Shown piece after piece: positions 13,701 through 23,980 of a stretch of DNA of 64,000 bases. A model generated the notes under the pieces. The model saw only the letters and a program-made list of their open reading frames with translations, made no database searches and had not been told where the DNA came from. The stretch's first letter is position 1. Every line of letters starts with the position of its first letter. Made by a program: the position numbers and the translations under genes. Source of the DNA: Owenia fusiformis (lineage: Eukaryota; Annelida; Polychaeta; Sabellida; Oweniidae); contig CAIIXF020000012.1 in the NCBI GenBank assembly GCA_903813345.2, positions 11,020,932-11,084,931 of the forward strand. Reading direction: 5' to 3'.

Positions 13701-16700
13701 GGTACAGATATCCTATTTCACATCATTCAACATTTTGTATACTATTCATACTAAATATATTACCCATCATTTGGATTTCGTTTGCAATTGTTCTATCCAA
13801 GCTTAATGAGTCAGCAGCTATTTGTTGTAGAGATGCTCCAAGTTTTGGTCTAAACATTATGTCTCTTGCTTTATAAAGTCTTCCTTCAGCTTTATTATGG
13901 AAAGGTGCTCTAACAATAGAGAAAAGCAAAGCATACGAATTAACAAAGACGTTAAAAGACGTTAGATTGAATATTTGAAAAATTAAAATCAGACAACTTA
14001 TTCTCCTCTCATCTTTTTCAAAAATCTCTAAAATAACTTTTAAAGTCATGAATAATAGTAATGAAATAAAAAAAACATATTTTCAAATTATAGATGGTGC
14101 CTTTAATAATGTAGTAAAATCATAATTCGCCATGATTGTCATTAACAAAAATGAGTAATTTGAATGATATATTTTTTGATTCACTCACCCCATACGATAT
14201 TCCTTTCCAGCATTTTGAATCACATTAACAGCCAATCGTATATCTTTTTCCAATTCGTCTGTAACGACAATGCCTTCTTTGCACAGTTTTATGGACGGTG
14301 CCAAGAGGTCAATCCATGTCACTTGCCCCGACCCAAACTTTGTAAATGCTTTCCATAGTCCTCGTACAAGGCCTGGTACTGCTACAGACAATGGACCTAA
14401 AGATTAAGTGATTAGAAGCATGTATTCATGTTGAATTTTAAATCTCTCTCTTGAAACAAAAAGTACCGAAATAAGTAACGAACCCTAATTTTCATAAACA
14501 CATTTCCATGTAATTGTATTTTGCAATTGCTTTGACATGTTTTTTCTTCTCCGAAAAAAAAATTAAATAAAAAAAACACAAAAAAAAATAAATTTTGTCA
14601 TGGATATATTGAAACGAGCCATGAACTCCATGAACATGTCGAGGGGCTTTCATTAGCATTTTCAACCATACCTCCATATTTCTTATCTTAACATTTCCCC
14701 ATACAATTTCCCTTCTGACATTTTCACTCTACTATACCTTGCATTAGGTGTTCATGAGCAACCCATTTGGCTTTATAGTAATGATTATTTAATTTGTTTT
14801 TATTTGTCTGTTCCTTATTAATAGCCGGTTTATCGGAAGACTGTTAGATGTTAATAAGGTACTTTCCAAAATAGACTAAACAATACAATTAGACAAACCT
14901 TAGAATAAAAGCATCATGGTTTAGTGTTCCCAGGACAAACAGAGTATCTTATGTATTTCTAGGGGTTAGGTATAGTAGAGTGCTTTTGTTTTTTCTTACA
15001 CCAATCAAACGATCAAGGCTAAAGCTGAGATCCCTACAGAACTGTAACGATCTTCGATACCGAGTAGCTACTACAGTCTCAGCTGTAGTGGCTACACTTT
15101 ATGGCGTAGGGGTAGAGCGTCTGACTCAGAGCGTAAGGTCCTGCGTTCGCTTCCCGAATGGGACATTGAAATAAGCACACTCTCTTTCGAGTCGCGTATC
15201 TGGCTCGGTATACTACAGCTCCCCGACGGACGTATCGAGGGGTCATTACAGAACATGTTAGTCGCCAAACAATCAAAGGATCCGTTACCTAATGTACCTG
15301 AAGGTGCCCCCAAAGGTTTCATTGAAAATAATATGGAAATAGTTACTTTTATCAATTATGAACACATCAAAAATGAAATTAGGTCATTTGGATTAAAACT
15401 AAGGTCATTCAGTGCATTTAAGTTTGACTATGCAAATCATTATAACTATCATTTCAGGGATACGTTAGTCTTCATTGATGATCATTTAAGTATGTTGGCA
15501 TTCCTCAATCGATATATCAGAACATCATTATGGTAGAACACAAAGGACAACATATTGAAAACACATATCATAAAAAAATCTAAAAACTGAATATATCTTT
15601 TGGAAAAATTAACCTTAATAAATGTGTTCTCAACAATAGTACCATGGTCACCTCAGTTGGTATACAGTAGGCATTCAACCTAGAGGGTATATTAAAATAT
15701 CACAAGGGGCAACATATTGAAAACACAAATCATAAAATAACCCCTAAAAATAATATATCATATGATAAAATGAACCTGTTAAATGTGTTCTGAACAATAG
15801 TACCCTTATCGCCCTTATTGTGTATACTGTAGCCTTAACCTAGGTATTCAACCTAGAATATATGTCAAAACATCATTAAAGATAAGGGAAAACACAAAGA
15901 GCAACAGTTGAAAATACAAAACCTAAATTCAAGCTAAATCTAGTTGCGACTTTCCATTGCATTATATTTTCATTTGGCATTGTCAAAGAAATTAAAACAA
16001 TGATAGATGACATAATGGTCTTAAGTTAATTTCATATGAACACTTAACAAGCAATATCAATTCAAACAAATGACTAGCCGAAACATATTTTTTTGACTAT
16101 CAGGCTCATTGCTTACATATCACATGTTCTAATAGTATACCCCATGAGCAAATTTTTGAAAAACATATTTTAAGTTACCTGTGATTGAATTGCTTTATTG
16201 CAAATGACACATGTTTTCTTTGATCTTGTTATCAGTGAAAATTGAATACATGTCTGTTTAGAGGTTTGAACATGGTGCTCAGAATTATCTATGTGAACCC
16301 GGGTTGGATGTCTCTGTGGCGTGATATGTTGACACAATCGTTATTGTAAACGACAGCGTTTGTTGGAAGGTTCAGTCCAGAATGTCTTTCCAAATAAGAT
16401 TTTCTATTTTTGTAGAAGGTTCTATGTTGCACCTATCTTTAGCAATACATTCAAGGCGGAATGGATTCTTGACTATAATGGCAATTTCAATATGGCCTCC
16501 TTTTTGAAACTTAAATTTTTTGCTGTACTTTCATATTGTGTATCTTCCACACTTCGGACCCTCTCTTATTTCATGTTTGAATTATAAAATAGTGTCAATA
16601 CTAAACAATAAAGGTAAAATCAGAGGGGGTCTGGTTTGTGGAAGTACCTAAATCTGTCAATGAATGGAGAAGGTCATTCACTGTTTACAACAAAAACACA

Positions 16701-18867
16701 ATAGGGTGTCTTGCATTACAATGGGATTACTAACTATTTATGCATGAACGGCACACGAAATGAAGCTTAGTAGATTAGGACACATTGTACTTCTTATATT
16801 GACAAGTAAAATTAAGTCTATCTACAAAACTCAAGATTTTAATCAAAGTTCTGTGAAAATATGTCAAAATTACTCATTTTAAGAGTCAACATGACACATG
16901 TTAAGAATCACTGTTAAAAACACCTTTTTACCATATTTTCCACACTATTTTTGTGATTTGTTGAAAATATACTTAATAAAGATTCAAATTGCATAAAAAT
17001 AATTCTGGAATTCCATTTTACCCTTTTCAATCATTTTCTAAGTTCTTATAGGTACACTAATAGGTACGGATCCTTTTGGCTTTTACCTATTTTTGAATCC
17101 TCCATCCTCCCAACGAACATCGTTTTATTTGATAGAAGCGGTGCAGTCTCTCTAGCATCTATTACTTTTACAACGCCGCTTTCTGAGTCCTTTAGTAACA
17201 TAAACAAACCACCTGGGCGTTGAGAAATAAAGTACATTTGATGGAGCGATAGACCTGGGTACGCTAAAACATGAGTGATGACTGATTTGTATGAAAGTAA
17301 ATTGTAGTAACTAAAATAAAACACCTATAAAGCTACTCCACTGTCACTGGCAAGGTTCCAAAGGTTCAGAGTCAATGAAGGGAGATATTGAATTGTACTA
17401 ACTAAAACCATAAACAAAGCACCTGCACCTGGGCGTTGAGAAATTGTAAAAGAAATTATGGTCCCCTGGGTATTATGGTCCCCTTTCTTAAAGGCCCTTA
17501 CTGGCCCTTATTGTGGATACGATATTAAGGGAAAGAGTTGTTTTCAGGTCACCATATAAATCAATGGAAAGTAGGACCATAATTTGTTAGGACCTCCTAC
17601 CCTTTTAAACCGGCAAGGTTACAAAGATTCAAAGTTGATGAAGGGAGATATTGAATTGCAAGGAATATACCTTTAAACTAGAAGCTGAAATCATACGTAC
17701 CACCAAGCCCTGTGAGAGAGGGTTTAACAACACCCATACAAAAGGTTGTAGCTATAGCAGCATCAACGGCATTACCCCCTCTCTTTAATATATTTCTGAA
17801 ACAAGCATTTTACAGTTCTGATGCAATATCACCAAAAAAACTGACAGTGATTGGGTACATCCACCTGCTAACATAGCCAGTCAAAAACTTTGAAACGGTA
17901 TGCACAATGAAAATTAGGATAATATTACGATAGGACAATGGCCAATATGACCCCGGATAATCTAAGCTTGTCACAAGATAAAATAGGTGGGCACTTCGGG
18001 GGCGGATCTGAAAATCAAGAGGGAGGGTGGCTAACATTTTTTCTTAAATTGTGGGCTCCGAATCTGAAAATTTGGACCCTATTTCATAAAAATGTGTTCA
18101 AAATTAGAAAATAATGCCCAGTAATGCCAGTTTGGTACCTAAATTGCTCAATTTATGTGAGAAGAAGAATATTTCCGGCCCTAAATGTTTTTGGGACGAC
18201 CTAAATTTTTTCTGAACCCGGGGGATGGCTGGGCACCCCCAGATCTCCCAATGTACTAGGCTAAATTGATACCCAACACAAAAAGGATACGATGAGCATA
18301 CATATGATTTTGGTATATGCCTAAGTGAAACCTAATAGATGCCTTAAAAGCAAACATGTTGACCTAAAATGAAAAAATAAACATACAGCAAGTTGGAACA
18401 CGCAGTCGGAAACATGCAATCTGAATCGTTCACATAACACTAACTTTGATGAACATGTGATGGAGTAATGCCTATCAAAATTAAGAATATATTTGATATT
18501 TTTAGGAACATTAACATACATTATTATTGAAAACAAAAACTCGTATTACCGTTTATGACCTATTGAGATGTTCAATGAAAAAGGTGTCAAGAGTACTCAC
18601 CTACCAACTTTAGAACATTCGACCACGTCAGACGTCACAGCAGCGTGTTTATATCTTTTTGGATCAGCGATCGATGGTCTCGTCCGTCGTGGATACGTGA
18701 ATCCTTTAAAAAAGCTTGCATCATCTGTATCAACATGTGTTGCCATGGTGATGTTGTTTTCTAGTGTCATCCATGTTGCTATGGTGACCGACCAAATTGA
18801 GATTCCAATGATTAGCAGGATGACGCCAAGCACTGATACCAGAAGAATAATCAGCGAAGTGGTACTC
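4783..18867 (-). CDS. GGT1: Gamma-glutamyltransferase (glutathione hydrolase), first exon not found
   Basis: Ten minus-strand exons with matching phases: 18867-18601, 17795-17701, 17212-17087, 14396-14189, 13909-13764, 9281-8983, 7522-7335, 6892-6649, 6228-6115, 4929-4783. Together they encode about 610 residues, against about 570 for vertebrate GGT1. The family cleaves the gamma-glutamyl bond of extracellular glutathione as a type II membrane ectoenzyme that self-processes. Seen here: a hydrophobic anchor ([16 protein letters not shown]) in the first listed exon, [17 protein letters not shown] (substrate-binding Arg), the processing and nucleophile Thr in [27 protein letters not shown], and the terminal [14 protein letters not shown]. 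All expected active-site residues are present. The PROSITE-type signature after the nucleophile differs at several positions. A TAA lies in frame just before the 18867 acceptor, so a short upstream exon must supply the start codon. The paralogue (GGT1 or GGT5) is not resolved. Confidence 0.95.
4995..5977. mobile_element. Decayed mariner/Tc1-type element with long terminal inverted repeats
   Basis: The ends are CAGTGTG and its complement, flanked by TA on both sides as expected for the IS630-Tc1-mariner superfamily. Inverted arms of about 150 bp or more can be followed inward, for example through ACTTTTTGTAAGTGTAAC near the right end. A remnant of a transposase C-terminus is readable at about 5330-5480 on the plus strand: a YDG-like residue group, then DWP and SNFTPL, which resembles the family's QDGA...DWPPRSPDLTP region. 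It is interrupted by a stop. It lies in the last intron of GGT. Confidence 0.8.
6329..6470 (-). mobile_element. tRNA-derived SINE, copy 1
   Basis: On the minus strand a near-perfect pol III B box (GGTTCGATTCC) follows a tRNA-like GTAGAGC block. The body ends with an AGCTCCCCG segment. The same order of blocks occurs in the plus-strand copy at 15090-15247, so the two belong to one SINE family. It lies in a GGT intron, next to exon 6228-6115. Confidence 0.75.
7754..8785 (+). mobile_element. Mariner-like element with N-terminal transposase remnant
   Basis: The left end CAGGGTGTTCC is preceded by TA. Arms of about 200 bp are inverted copies of each other; both contain the motif GGTTGCTATAGTAACC or its complement. 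The outermost right tip is missing. A plus-strand frame at 8239-8535 encodes [13 protein letters not shown], which matches the conserved FEWHKRFKEGRE-type motif in the DNA-binding part of mariner transposases. No DDD catalytic half follows, so the copy is non-autonomous. It sits in the GGT intron between exons 7522-7335 and 9281-8983. Confidence 0.82.
9362..13365. mobile_element. Four-kilobase foldback element with arms over 1.2 kb
   Basis: Bases 9362 to about 10585 reappear as the reverse complement of about 12020-13365 with roughly 85-90 percent identity by eye. Landmarks are GCGTGCGTTCAGAGGGATTT near the left tip and its complement near the right tip, and GATTGGTTGCCATGGTAACC within. Each arm contains two to three sub-repeats of about 170 bp built around the phrase GCTATAACTTTTGAAATAA. 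The spacer (about 10600-12000) has a smaller nested inverted repeat at 10837-11000 and no recognisable transposase. It fills most of one GGT intron. Confidence 0.85.
15090..15247 (+). mobile_element. tRNA-derived SINE, copy 2
   Basis: An A-box-like TGGCGTAGGGG is followed by GTAGAGCG, a B-box-like GCGTTCGCTTCCC, then a body ending in AGCTCCCCGACGGACG. Block order and sequence match copy 1 at 6329-6470 on the other strand. It lies in the long GGT intron between exons 17212-17087 and 14396-14189. Confidence 0.75.
15535..15925. repeat. Tandem repeat of about 175 bp, a little over two copies
   Basis: Units begin with GGACAACATATTGAAAACAC or the variant GGGCAACATATTGAAAACAC and run through TGTGTTCTCAACAATAGTACC. 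The second unit starts near 15710 and a third partial unit near 15895. It is intronic in GGT, with no coding resemblance. Confidence 0.75.
17400..17450 (-). repeat. Extra copy of the 3' splice site and first bases of a GGT exon
   Basis: The minus strand carries CTCAACGCCCAG followed by a GTG...TTTGTTTATG segment, a copy of the acceptor and first codons of GGT exon 17212-17087. A separate 45-bp intronic phrase beginning GGCAAGGTT is also duplicated at about 17350 and 17622. The copy lacks the rest of the exon and any donor. It is one of seven exon-edge duplications in the window. Confidence 0.7.
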
Positions 18868-18893
18868 CTGCATTAATGGTGTATATCTTATCT

Positions 18894-19052
18894 CATAATA
18901 AACAAATACTGGATGATCAGGAGCTGGATATGGCAGAAAACCTATTCGAGAAAAAATAATGGGCGAGGCGGTAGCCGAGCCCAATATTTTTTTCGAGGAT
19001 AGGTATTCTGGCCATATCCAGCTCCTGATCATCCAGTATTTGTTTTATTATG
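18894..19052. mobile_element. Palindromic MITE-like hairpin
   Basis: Arms of about 70 bp are near-perfect inverted copies: CATAATAAACAAATACTGG at the left end and its complement at the right. The loop side contains GGCGAGGCGGTAGCCGAGCC, itself partly palindromic. It lies immediately upstream of the first recognised GGT exon, so it interrupts the first intron or 5' region. A 100-codon minus-strand frame here is only a by-product of the palindrome. Confidence 0.85.
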
Positions 19053-19152
19053 CACCTCCCAATCAAAGTTAAGTGGAGTACTTACTGGAGTACAGGCTTA
19101 AACTGTCGTTTAGTTGACATCATTTTGACATTTATTTAGTATTATTTCTTTC

Positions 19153-19619
19153 AAGGTGTCACTCCGGTAAATAGCACTTCCTACCACAGTGTTTTTTAAT
19201 ACTTTAAAAACGAAGCCATGCCAACTTCAATGGTGTGTATAGTAGGTTTAAGTGTATGCAATGTGGCCATTTGACGTATGTATGTAAAGCTGAGGCCAAG
19301 TACCTTCTAAATGTGCCATTTTAAGAAAAAAATCGCAAGAATATAGTCCCGTAAACTGGAACTACTTTATTCGTTAATTTTCATCGGTGAAGCATGGATT
19401 TTACCTGAAAATGAGTCCCTATGTTGGCGTAGTGATATATAAAAATCGAGACGCAAACCCTATGTTAAATATAGTATCAAGATGAAGGTTATGTATAGGG
19501 GAACGCAGAAATATAGTCATTGTATGGGCTAGTTCGTTCGAAAATTGCGATATGTACCCCAGAACTTGAATTTTGTGATTTTATCAATATTTTTCAATGA
19601 TTTACAGGAGTGACACCTT
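19153..19619. mobile_element. MITE with AAGGTGTCACTCC ends, copy 1
   Basis: The element has short terminal inverted repeats (AAGGTGTCACTCC and GGAGTGACACCTT). It is almost identical over its whole 467 bp to the copy at 20405-20872, in the same orientation. TTAA-like bases occur at some of its edges, which would suit a piggyBac-type target site, but they are not present on all sides. It has no coding content. Confidence 0.88.
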
Positions 19620-20404
19620 AATACCCCCGCCTTAGATTGGCTGCCATTTGCGCAGAGACCATGGATGTTGAATTTCAATGAGTCGATATTTACATTCAGG
19701 CTAGGCCACGCAATGCTTTTAATTCACATTTAAACATCATGTGCCTATCAGAATGGCCAAACGGGTATCCAAAGGGGTCATAAATGGGAGAAAATCGACT
19801 GGAATTCCATCAAAATTGCTGGTTATTTCTCCATAAATTACACGATTTTAAGGTTCCATACCTCATTTAAATCGCTACAATGTTGCAAATTATCATTTTT
19901 ACAGGCTTAATAAACACGCCAGGTGTATCACAGGAAGAGTAAACAAGATTAATTTGTAAATTGCTACATTGTAGCAATGGTATGAGTATGATGTCACAAT
20001 ACACTGGGGCCTAACTGGCGTAATTAGGAGAAAAAGGGCAAATTTTGCACATCGGGGCCACATTTGACTCAAATATTTGCATTTAGCAACATACATTTCA
20101 GTTCATTCTGTGTAATACTTGAAAGGCATTACTATAAAGGTTGACAAAATGAAATAATCTTGGAGATTTTGCGTCTAAAATTTTTGCATGAGATCTCTGA
20201 AGATGATGACCCAATTTTAGGTTATTTTGGCCAGTTTTTAGAGACTCAGCCCTCACCTATTTCCCCAATTGTGGCTAGATTTTGTAGAAAACGTATTAAA
20301 AGTTTGGAAATGAAGCTGTTTCGAGCATGAAATAACTCAATTGTTTGAAAAAATGCTAAATGAGCAAAAAATATCATAGTCAAATTTTCCCGTTTTGGGA
20401 CATT

Positions 20405-20872
20405 AAGGTGTCACTCCGGTAAATGGCACTTCCGGGTAGGACAGTGTTTTTTAATACTTTAAAAACGAAGCCATGCCAACTTCAATGGTGTGTATAGTAG
20501 GTTTAAGTGTATGGAATGTGGCCATTTGAGGTATGTATATAAAACTGAGGCCAAGTACTTTCTAAATGTGCCATTTTAAGAAAAAATCGCAAGAATATAG
20601 TCCCGTAAACTGGAACTACTTTTTTCGTTAATTTTCATCGGTGAAGCAGGGATTTTACCTGAAAATGAGTCCCTATGTTGGCGTAGTGATATATAAAAAT
20701 CGAGACGCAAACCCTATGTTAAATATAGTGTCAAGATAAAGGTTATGTATAGGGGAACGCAGAAATATAGTCATTGTATGGGCTAGTTCGTTCGAAAATG
20801 GCGATATGTACCCCAGAACTTGAATTTTGTGATTTTATCAATATTTTTCAATGATTTACAGGAGTGACACCT
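20405..20872. mobile_element. MITE with AAGGTGTCACTCC ends, copy 2
   Basis: This is the second near-identical copy, 785 bp from copy 1 and in direct orientation. The pair encloses 19620-20404, a non-coding AT-rich segment. High identity between the copies suggests recent insertion or duplication of one from the other. Confidence 0.88.
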
Positions 20873-23324
20873 CAAAACTCAGACGACTTCCGGCCAGTTT
20901 ATTCGCTACACTGGACGAAAAAATTTGCCCGGGAATTTAATTTTTATTTATTCGAGACGTTCCTGCAGAATTATATGTAACTTTTGAATGATAAGGGTAA
21001 TTGTGATTGATTAAGTGCATTTTTTTCTTCTACTTTCCGCCAGTTTCAGATGTAAGCTTTAAGTAGTACTCCAGTTGTTAGAGAATTTTCGTTATAAGTT
21101 TTCAAAAACTTATTCGTATACTTATAGTTTAAAGGGTCTTGTCGAACTAAAATCAATTCAAATTGATTTTCATAATCTGTACCAAGTGGGGCATAACTAT
21201 TCCCGATATAGTCAAGCTCCATCATCAACTAAGGACTGCGAATACAATGTCCTTTGCTAGTGTCAATTATGAACACGATAAACTAAACGCTAGTTGACGG
21301 GTCCTTGTAGTGTACGATAAACAATACCCTTTAAAGTGAATCACTACACGAACGAGTCGATCATTTCAAAGTTCTCATGAAATTATAAGGTCAATTTTTA
21401 AGTTTTTACGTATAAAAGGGCCTTTATCACACTACCCTACCACGTGACCACGTTTAAAAGGGAAACAGGGTACAGCTAAGTTGCAAATGGAGGACGTGGG
21501 TTTAATTCCATATTTCTGAACGTAAAATACATTTTACATTTATTTCTAGTGTTCTACCAGACATAGAATTGATTCATCAAGCAGTTTGTAGAATATTGTT
21601 GGCAAAAAAACACTATAGGCAAAGATAGATAATAGTGGGCGCAGTGAAGCAAAACTCAATGCAATACACGATACATTTCAGTAAATCTGTCAACGTACAG
21701 GGAGCATGTAAGTTTCCCTTCGAAAATGTTACATTGATATGTAACAAAACCCCAGTAAACTGTTATTTAAACTGCGTGTCATCGTGTTATATGTGGATAC
21801 GTTTTCCAGTATGTTATTCAACTGTACTTTTGTGAATTAATTGTTTTTCTAAAATCTTAAGATGCAAAAAGCCGTCCAAGGAATGTATCTTTATTTTGCA
21901 GTAAGGCATAACATATTGTGAAACATTTTTCCTCAAGGAGGATAATGTTTGTTTCGAGGTGTCTTGTGATGAGCGTTTCATGATTAAATGCAAAATCACT
22001 GGAGCAGATACCATCCAAAAACATCTGACATTCAACACGTCATATAAGACTACATCGATCTGGTATTAGTTTTTTTACAATAATAGAGAAATACGACGTC
22101 ATATCACCTCTACAGCAAATCGTGAAGAACAAAATGTGGTGACATGATGGTATTTTGAACAAACTATTTTAAATGATCGGTTTTTGAGGACGGTAGTGAA
22201 TTAGACCATTCAAGGGGTTATATAGAAAAATTCTTTACATGTAGTTCACGCAATTTTAATTATTCTGAATAGCGGATAGTCATTAATCCTGATAGCCGAT
22301 AGTCATTTATCACTTACGTGTTCATATTTAATTTCGTTATTTTATTTCAATTTGATACCCTATTAACACGTATAATCTAGCGTTCTTGTTAATTTAATGA
22401 CTAAAATGCATATACGACCTAAAAGCCCGTGTCTAAATCTTCTAAATAATGTTTACTTTATTTGGATTAAATAACAATTGATGACACCTCAAAGCATCAA
22501 CAGGCGGCCTTTTTAGCATTATTTTCACTGTTTGCAACGTAAATATAGATGAGATCGGGACATAGTATGTCTGTATAATCAGCTTACTTTCTCGCTCCCT
22601 GTACTATTGAACAATTTACATTCCTCGTACCCTGTATTGATCAACTTTTGCAGCTGTGTACCGTGTACTATGACGTGTCAAATATTTTAAAATTTAAAAC
22701 GATATTATTTACATTCTTTCTTCAACTATCATATAACTTGGAACATGGACTTCACTATTGCACCACTGAAGTTCAGCGAATAGCAATATTGACTCACTCC
22801 GAGCACCAAACGTATTAACCTTTTCACTAAGCAGTCGATATACTTAAAAGCGACCTGATTGAAAGCCCAAAAATTCGCGCATGCGCTATCGAGGTAGGGT
22901 AGTGTGTTTATACGCAGATTATAAACTTACAGAGTTGGATCTCCGCATAGTATATGTGTGGACCTACTGACCAGAATGGCTTATTAAAATTAATCGGCTG
23001 AATAGGCATAGTATCCAATCAAACAGCTCGACTCATTCATTAGCTGAACTAATTCTCCCTTCGTTATTTCTACAAGGTGATTCAAAACGATCATCTACAA
23101 AAAATATATTTGAGAGTAGATAAATCTGTAAAACCCGTGTGCTATATCGGCCTATTTGATTCTAGAAAACACATATGACACAACTAAACATGCTTTACAT
23201 CAAGGGGGTACGGATGGTATGCCATTGGCCCTTTTTTATTACCGTACTAGGAGATATTTCCCGACGAATTAGGAAATTATGAAACACCTTGTTTATTGGG
23301 TTTATAAGTATAAGTTTTTTCAAA
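20873..23324. other. Non-coding stretch upstream of GGT; expected to hold its first exon
   Basis: No protein-family match was seen on either strand. The missing GGT start exon and promoter should lie in this interval or in 19053-20404. A short minus-strand exon ending in phase 2 is required, but I could not choose among the candidates. The segment near 20895-20930 shares CGCTACACTGGACGAAAA-like sequence with 50700-50720, probably a dispersed repeat. Confidence 0.4.
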
Positions 23325-23905
23325 ATCTAAAGTAAAAACTCACGTTTTTTCAGATATCTACCGTAAAAACTGCCGTTTTTCAAAATAATAACTCCCGTTT
23401 TTTTCCGAAATCTACCGTAAAAACTCCCGTTTTTCAGAAATCTACCGTAGAAACTCCCGTTTTTTCAGAATCTACCGTAAAAACTCCCGTTTTTTCAGAA
23501 ATCTACCGTAAAAACTACAGTTTTTTCAGAAATCTACCGTAAAAACTCCCGTTTTTTATATGTACCCCAAAAACTCCAGTTTTTTCAAAACCTACCGTAA
23601 AAACTCCCGTTTTTTCAGAACCTACCACAAAAACTCTCGATTTTTCTGAAATCTTCCGTAAAAAGTCACGTTTTTTAAAATTTACCCCGAAAAATACTTT
23701 TTTTAAAAAATCTCCCGTAAAAACTCCCGTTTTTTCAAAATCTCCCGTAAAAACTCCCGTTTTTTTAAAATCTCCCGTAAAAACTATCGTTTTTTTCAAA
23801 AATCTCCCGTAAAAACTCCCGCTTTTTTTCAAAAAACTCCCGCAAAAACTACCGGATTTTGAAAAAAACTCCCGTAAAGTACCGCAATTTTTTTCAAATC
23901 TCCCG
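23325..23905. repeat. Minisatellite of about 30 bp
   Basis: Around 18 degenerate units contain AAAAACTCCCGTTTTTTC followed by a short variable AATCTACCGT-like part. On the minus strand this gives a misleading open frame of repeating FTGDF and KKTGVF residues. The array ends about 75 bp before the right copy of the segmental duplication. Confidence 0.9.
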
Positions 23906-23980
23906 AAAAATTTTCATTTTAGGTTGGCAAGTCTGATGAGTGTGATATTCTTACGTATAGACGACGATTTATAGGAATAT

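Noticed and set aside
18730-19032. 100-codon minus-strand frame near the GGT first exon
   Set aside because: It runs through the palindromic element and a different frame of the real exon. The GGT frame is fixed by the splice phase and the transmembrane segment.
23515-23832. 105-codon minus-strand frame with FTGDF repeats
   Set aside because: It is a by-product of the 30-bp minisatellite.
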